From Aquirhabdus sp. (GTDB lineage: Bacteria; Pseudomonadota; Gammaproteobacteria; Pseudomonadales; Moraxellaceae): a DNA stretch of 9,038 nt. A model generated the notes under the pieces. That model saw nothing but the letters and a program-made list of their open reading frames with translations. It was not told the DNA's origin and searched no databases. Below, in pieces: positions 6,439-9,038 of the stretch. The stretch covers positions 1-9,038 of the forward strand of contig JASLJP010000314.1 of the NCBI GenBank assembly GCA_030152425.1. The letters are read 5' to 3'. Position 1 is the stretch's first letter. The number at the start of each line of letters is the position of its first letter. Both the position numbers and the translations under genes were made by a program.

Positions 6439-7353
6439 ATGCTGAAATCTGCCGTACGGCAACGCACGCTTAAACGCACGATCCGCGCCACGGGGATCGG
6501 GCTACACAGTGGTCAGAAAGTCTATCTGACGCTGCATCCGCATGTAGAGGATGGCGGCATCGTCTTTCGTCGTGTTGACCTCGATCCACCGGTCGAAATC
6601 CCCGCCGCAGCTCTGCTGGTCAATGAAACCACCATGTCGTCCAACCTAGAGCATGACGGCGCGCGGATCGGCACGGTCGAGCATCTGATGAGCGCTCTGG
6701 CCGGCCTCGGCATAGATAACCTCATGATCGACGTGACCTCGCAGGAAGTCCCGATCATGGACGGTAGCGCAGGTCCCTTTGTGTTCCTGATCCAGACCGC
6801 CGGCATCGTCGAACAAAACGCCCTGAAGCGCTTTGTCCGCATCATCAAACCGGTCGAAGTGCTGGTCGCCGACAAACGCGCGGCTTTTATCCCGTATAAC
6901 GGCTTTCGCGTCTGCTTTACCATCGACTTTGATCATCCCGCCTTTGATGCCGAGCATCAGTCGGCCGAGCTGGAGTTTTCCACCACCAGCTTTGTCGAAG
7001 AAGTCAGCCATGCGCGGACGTTTGGGTTTTTGCGTGATATCGAATATATGCAGGCCAACAATCTGGCACTGGGCGGCAGTCTGGACAATGCCATCGTGGT
7101 CGATGACCATGGCATCGTAAATAGCGAAGGTTTACGCTTTGCCGATGAGTTCGTCCGTCATAAAATGCTCGACGCCATCGGGGATTTATACCTGCTCGGC
7201 TTCAGTATCATTGGTCAGTTTGATGGTTACAAATCAGGCCACGCGTTAAATAATCAGCTACTTCGTGCATTACTTGACCAACCAGAATGTTATGAATTTG
7301 TGACATTTGATGACAAGAATAAATGCCCGATTCACTACATTGCAGCAGATTAA
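6439..7353 (+). CDS. lpxC: UDP-3-O-acyl-N-acetylglucosamine deacetylase LpxC
   Basis: LpxC is the cytoplasmic zinc amidase that removes the N-acetyl group from UDP-3-O-acyl-GlcNAc, the committed step of lipid A synthesis. The 304-residue length matches the E. coli enzyme (305). Visible are QRTLKRTIRATGIGLHSG (8-25), TVEHLMSALAGLGIDN (79-94; Glu81 catalytic, His82 zinc ligand), VPIMDGSAGPF (104-114), ARTFGFL (192-198), EFVRHKMLDAIGDL (237-250; His241 and Asp245 zinc ligands) and the SGHALNN segment (266-272; His268 catalytic). The start has no Shine-Dalgarno sequence; the leader just before it is A-rich. The C-terminus, ending CPIHYIAAD, lacks the LA-x5-AVLA-type tail that FtsH recognises in E. 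coli LpxC. The last 44 codons (from about 7219) are strikingly AT-rich at third positions compared with the rest of the gene. Confidence 0.98.
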   Translation: MLKSAVRQRTLKRTIRATGIGLHSGQKVYLTLHPHVEDGGIVFRRVDLDPPVEIPAAALLVNETTMSSNLEHDGARIGTVEHLMSALAGLGIDNLMIDVTSQEVPIMDGSAGPFVFLIQTAGIVEQNALKRFVRIIKPVEVLVADKRAAFIPYNGFRVCFTIDFDHPAFDAEHQSAELEFSTTSFVEEVSHARTFGFLRDIEYMQANNLALGGSLDNAIVVDDHGIVNSEGLRFADEFVRHKMLDAIGDLYLLGFSIIGQFDGYKSGHALNNQLLRALLDQPECYEFVTFDDKNKCPIHYIAAD

Positions 7354-7375
7354 TACATAAAACAGTAATAAATAC

Positions 7376-7417
7376 AGCGTATAAAGGCGGCGGTGTTCAA
7401 AAATCGCCACCGACGCT
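7376..7417. repeat. imperfect stem-loop between the converging lpxC and dciA-like genes
   Basis: CGGCGGTG (7388-7395) can pair with CGCCACCG (7405-7412) around a 9-nt loop, with one C-A mismatch and one G-T pair. AGCGT (7376-7380) and ACGCT (7413-7417) extend the structure across a one-sided bulge. It lies in the 85-bp gap where the two genes converge and may limit read-through, but no T-run follows on either strand, so it is not called a terminator. Confidence 0.4.
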
Positions 7418-7438
7418 ATGGCTTACCCGTTTATCCGC

Positions 7439-7936
7439 TTATCGCTTATCTCTTGCCAGTCGTCGTAGTGTATCGCTAATATCAGAGTCTAGGAATGCTG
7501 ACGCAGCATCGTCCAGTATCTGTCTGACCTCAGGACTTAGGTCAGGGAGACGCCCATGACTGATGGTTTTGGGGGTAGGCTGGATTTCTATCACAACCTT
7601 GATTCGCCGTACGGCAGCAAATTCTGGACGCTGTTCGAGTGCTTTGAGGACATGATGCTGCAGATATTTGAGTTGACTGGCCGCTGAATGCTGGTCTGTG
7701 GCAATGCACAACACATCACCCTCCAGTGATGCAACTTGCCACGTTTCAAAACCCGGTAAGATTTGATGCAATACCGGTAAAACTATGTCGGTCAAATTCT
7801 TCAGATATGCAATGTGTGTCTGGAGATCTTGGAAGTTTTTTTTCTGAAAACTAGTTTTGGGAAGAAGCTTCGGTGAATGGGAATTTTCGGCAGCCTTGGA
7901 ATGCGATTTTTTGAACGGCTGAATAGGAAGTTTCAT
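7439..7936 (-). CDS. DUF721 family protein, probable DciA-type replicative helicase loader
   Basis: The 165-residue product has a basic, low-complexity N-terminus (1-35, rich in Lys, Ser and Pro). A DUF721-like core follows (about 38-120): LPVLHQILPGFETWQVASL, then LEGDVLCIATDQHSAASQLKYL, then RRIKVVIEI. A C-terminal helix pair contains LSPEVRQILDDAASAFLDS and LRRLARDKR. The DciA family (DUF721) loads or operates the replicative helicase DnaB in bacteria lacking DnaC or DnaI, which fits a Moraxellaceae-like host. I recognise the family by pattern; function in this organism is inferred. The gene runs against lpxC and diverges from the M23 peptidase gene. Pseudomonas has a DUF721 gene in the same neighbourhood as I recall. 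Its base composition is visibly AT-richer than the dcw genes. The ribosome-binding site is weak (AGAGAC upstream of the ATG). Confidence 0.82.
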   Translation of the reverse strand: MKLPIQPFKKSHSKAAENSHSPKLLPKTSFQKKNFQDLQTHIAYLKNLTDIVLPVLHQILPGFETWQVASLEGDVLCIATDQHSAASQLKYLQHHVLKALEQRPEFAAVRRIKVVIEIQPTPKTISHGRLPDLSPEVRQILDDAASAFLDSDISDTLRRLARDKR

Positions 7937-8001
7937 GTGTGTGATGAGTCTCTTCGGCTTGTCTGAGTAGGTTCGTAATCGAAAATGGCATCTATCTTGC
8001 T

Positions 8002-8030
8002 ACGATAACGAAGCTGCGGCAGTACAGCAA
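8002..8030 (-). promoter_or_regulatory. candidate promoter of the dciA-like gene
   Basis: Read on the - strand, TTGCTG (8030-8025) is followed after 17 bp by TATCGT (8007-8002), 3 of 6 and 4 of 6 to the sigma70 consensus. The transcript would start about 60 nt before the ATG at 7936. It is a moderate match with correct spacing and no better rival seen. Confidence 0.35.
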
Positions 8031-8046
8031 GTCATTTGACGAAGGC

Positions 8047-8073
8047 ATGTATCCACAATGGATGTTGATACAT
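8047..8073. repeat. nested inverted repeats with a DnaA-box-like core
   Basis: ATGTATC (8047-8053) and GATACAT (8067-8073) are perfect 7-bp arms. Within them ATCCA-CAA-TGGAT (8051-8063) is a second, 5-bp palindrome. The 9-mer GTATCCACA (8049-8057) differs from the DnaA box TTATCCACA only at the first base. The site could bind a dimeric regulator or DnaA (inference). Confidence 0.45.
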
Positions 8074-8113
8074 AAACATGACCAAATCCGCAGTTTTTAG
8101 AAATGAGGTTTTT

Positions 8114-8989
8114 ATGCAATTGAAGACGCTTCGTGTACAACGAGCTTTGTTTGCGCGTTCCACCCTGATGTTAGCGGCTACTGTTTGGGGTAGTCTTACT
8201 GTTAGTACTCTGAGCTATGCCGCAGAGCAACAAGATGTTTTTAAGACAGCATCGACGCAGATGTCAACGCTGTCCGTATTTGGCCAGACCGCTGCCACTG
8301 TAGACGCGCCTATCGCGCAGTTGTGGCAAGATCAGACCCAGCTGGCGACCAGTCTGGTGTCGAGCGGTCTGATCAAGGCTGATGCCGATGAAGAACATGA
8401 TCATCACAGCAATGCTGATGGGATCGGCGGTGACTTTGATATCTCTGCAACAGGTCCTATGACCAGCTCGGAGCGTATCTCTGACACCATCAACCAAGTG
8501 GCTGAGCAAGTCCAGCGCCGTGAGTCAGGTCTGCAAAGCCTGAATCAATCGCTGACCAGCCGTACCCAGCCTGTAGTTCAGTTGGGTGATATCTTGGCTG
8601 TAGAGCCTGTCGCCAATGCCCGTGTGACTTCACCGTATGGCTATCGCACCCTTGGTGGTCGCGAGTTCCATCCGGGTATCGATCTGGCTGCGCCGTATGG
8701 CACACCGATCTATGCGACCGGTACGGGTGTTGTTGTTTATTCCGGCTGGAAGAACGGTTATGGCAACTTTATCGAAATCGACCATGGTAATGGGTATGTG
8801 ACCCGCTACGGTCACTCATCGCGTCTGTTGGTTTCTGTGGGCGACCGCATTAAAAAGAACCAAGAAGTTGCGATGATCGGCTGTACTGGCCGCTGTACCG
8901 GACCACATTTGCATTATGAAGTACTGCTGAATGGCAAACGCCAAAACCCAGCAACCTATCTGGCCTTGGCACCACGTCGCGAAGACTAA
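8114..8989 (+). CDS. secreted M23 family metallopeptidase (peptidoglycan endopeptidase type)
   Basis: This is a predicted exported zinc peptidase of the LytM/lysostaphin (M23) type, which cut peptide cross-links in peptidoglycan. With the start at 8114 the product is 291 aa: a signal peptide (basic KTLRVQR, hydrophobic core about 17-33, likely cleavage after SYA at 36), a divergent helical middle with a coiled-coil-like stretch (121-150), and a C-terminal M23 domain (about 168-282). Catalytic residues are intact: His186 and Asp190 of HPGID, His234 of YGHSS, His265 and His267 of HLH. This suggests an active enzyme rather than an EnvC/NlpD-like activator. Start 8114 is chosen because GAGG (8105-8108) lies 5 nt before it; the upstream ATG at 8078 has no such site and would lengthen the signal peptide. 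Oddities are an Asp/His-rich patch (90-103) and Cys257/Cys261 next to the active site. Its exact substrate is unknown. Confidence 0.9.
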   Translation: MQLKTLRVQRALFARSTLMLAATVWGSLTVSTLSYAAEQQDVFKTASTQMSTLSVFGQTAATVDAPIAQLWQDQTQLATSLVSSGLIKADADEEHDHHSNADGIGGDFDISATGPMTSSERISDTINQVAEQVQRRESGLQSLNQSLTSRTQPVVQLGDILAVEPVANARVTSPYGYRTLGGREFHPGIDLAAPYGTPIYATGTGVVVYSGWKNGYGNFIEIDHGNGYVTRYGHSSRLLVSVGDRIKKNQEVAMIGCTGRCTGPHLHYEVLLNGKRQNPATYLALAPRRED

Positions 8990-9007
8990 ACGCTGCGGAG
9001 AGTCTTC
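8981..9007. repeat. inverted repeat spanning the M23 peptidase stop codon
   Basis: GAAGACT (8981-8987) and AGTCTTC (9001-9007) are perfect 7-bp arms around a 13-nt loop, and the left arm includes the first base of the TAA stop codon. No T-run follows, so this is not a clear terminator. The remaining 31 bases to the window end show nothing recognisable. Confidence 0.4.
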
Positions 9008-9038
9008 AAGATGTAGCCTCGGTACAGGTCATGTGCGG

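Larger units (their letters stand above)
7937..8113. promoter_or_regulatory. divergent intergenic region between the dciA-like gene and the M23 peptidase gene
   Basis: No gene is seen. It must hold the starts of transcription for two divergent genes. On the + strand the best -35 is TTGACG (8036-8041), but only a poor -10, TGGATG (8059-8064), stands 17 bp away. The region also contains a near-consensus DnaA box and nested inverted repeats between 8047 and 8073. Confidence 0.45.

Noticed and set aside
7430..7448. Third DnaA-box-like site (TTATCCGCT) at the end of the dciA-like gene
   Set aside because: Two mismatches to the consensus, one of them in the core CACA part; the nearby TTATC repeats come from the AT-rich gene end.
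8078..8113. Upstream ATG for the M23 peptidase
   Set aside because: It adds 12 residues before a normal signal peptide and has no ribosome-binding site, whereas the ATG at 8114 has GAGG 5 nt before it.
1..9038. Mobile elements, CRISPR arrays, tRNA or rRNA genes, toxin-antitoxin or defence genes
   Set aside because: None was seen on either strand; all large open frames are explained by conserved housekeeping genes.

Overview
The window is an 8-gene stretch of a gammaproteobacterial division and cell wall (dcw) cluster and its downstream neighbours. The order is murC (5'-truncated), ddl, ftsQ, ftsA, ftsZ and lpxC on the + strand, then a DUF721/DciA-type gene on the - strand, then an exported M23 peptidase gene on the + strand. 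The best lineage match is Moraxellaceae. The FtsA protein has the Acinetobacter-type style as I remember it (AIDVGTHKV near the N-terminus, an HSAW segment, a TGHYHLMMLP segment, and GAGTT in the phosphate loop), and murC is followed directly by ddl with no murB between. The dcw body is GC-rich, unlike Acinetobacter, which suggests a higher-GC member of the family. The genus cannot be assigned from this window.

Region 1-2418 holds the end of peptidoglycan precursor synthesis: MurC adds L-Ala to UDP-MurNAc, and Ddl makes the D-Ala-D-Ala dipeptide. Region 2432-6239 encodes divisome proteins: FtsQ (membrane, periplasmic POTRA), FtsA (actin-like membrane tether) and FtsZ (tubulin-like ring). Unlike the tightly packed E. 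coli cluster, this one has spacers of 144 bp (murC-ddl), 203 bp (ftsQ-ftsA) and 242 bp (ftsA-ftsZ). The two larger spacers contain promoter-like elements and small palindromes. A strong, nearly symmetrical terminator follows ftsZ (6281-6312) and separates division transcription from lpxC, which has its own promoter-like TTGGCA-N17-TAGCAT. LpxC commits the cell to lipid A synthesis.

Region 7354-8989 differs in character. The lpxC 3' end loses its GC-rich third positions, and the AT-richer dciA-like gene runs convergently into lpxC. A 177-bp divergent intergenic region with a near-consensus DnaA box separates dciA from the M23 peptidase gene. This peptidase has a signal peptide, an intact catalytic set and an unusual pair of cysteines beside the active-site HLH. 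The order lpxC, DUF721, M23 resembles the stretch before secA in Pseudomonas as I recall it; secA itself is not in the window.

The content is mainly conserved housekeeping. I do not see a novel multi-gene system, phage, insertion sequence, CRISPR array or RNA gene. The points worth a second look are regulatory (spacers, lpxC operator-like repeat, DnaA-like boxes), compositional (shift at the lpxC end), and protein-level (M23 cysteines, His/Asp-rich linker, FtsZ tail, LpxC C-terminus).
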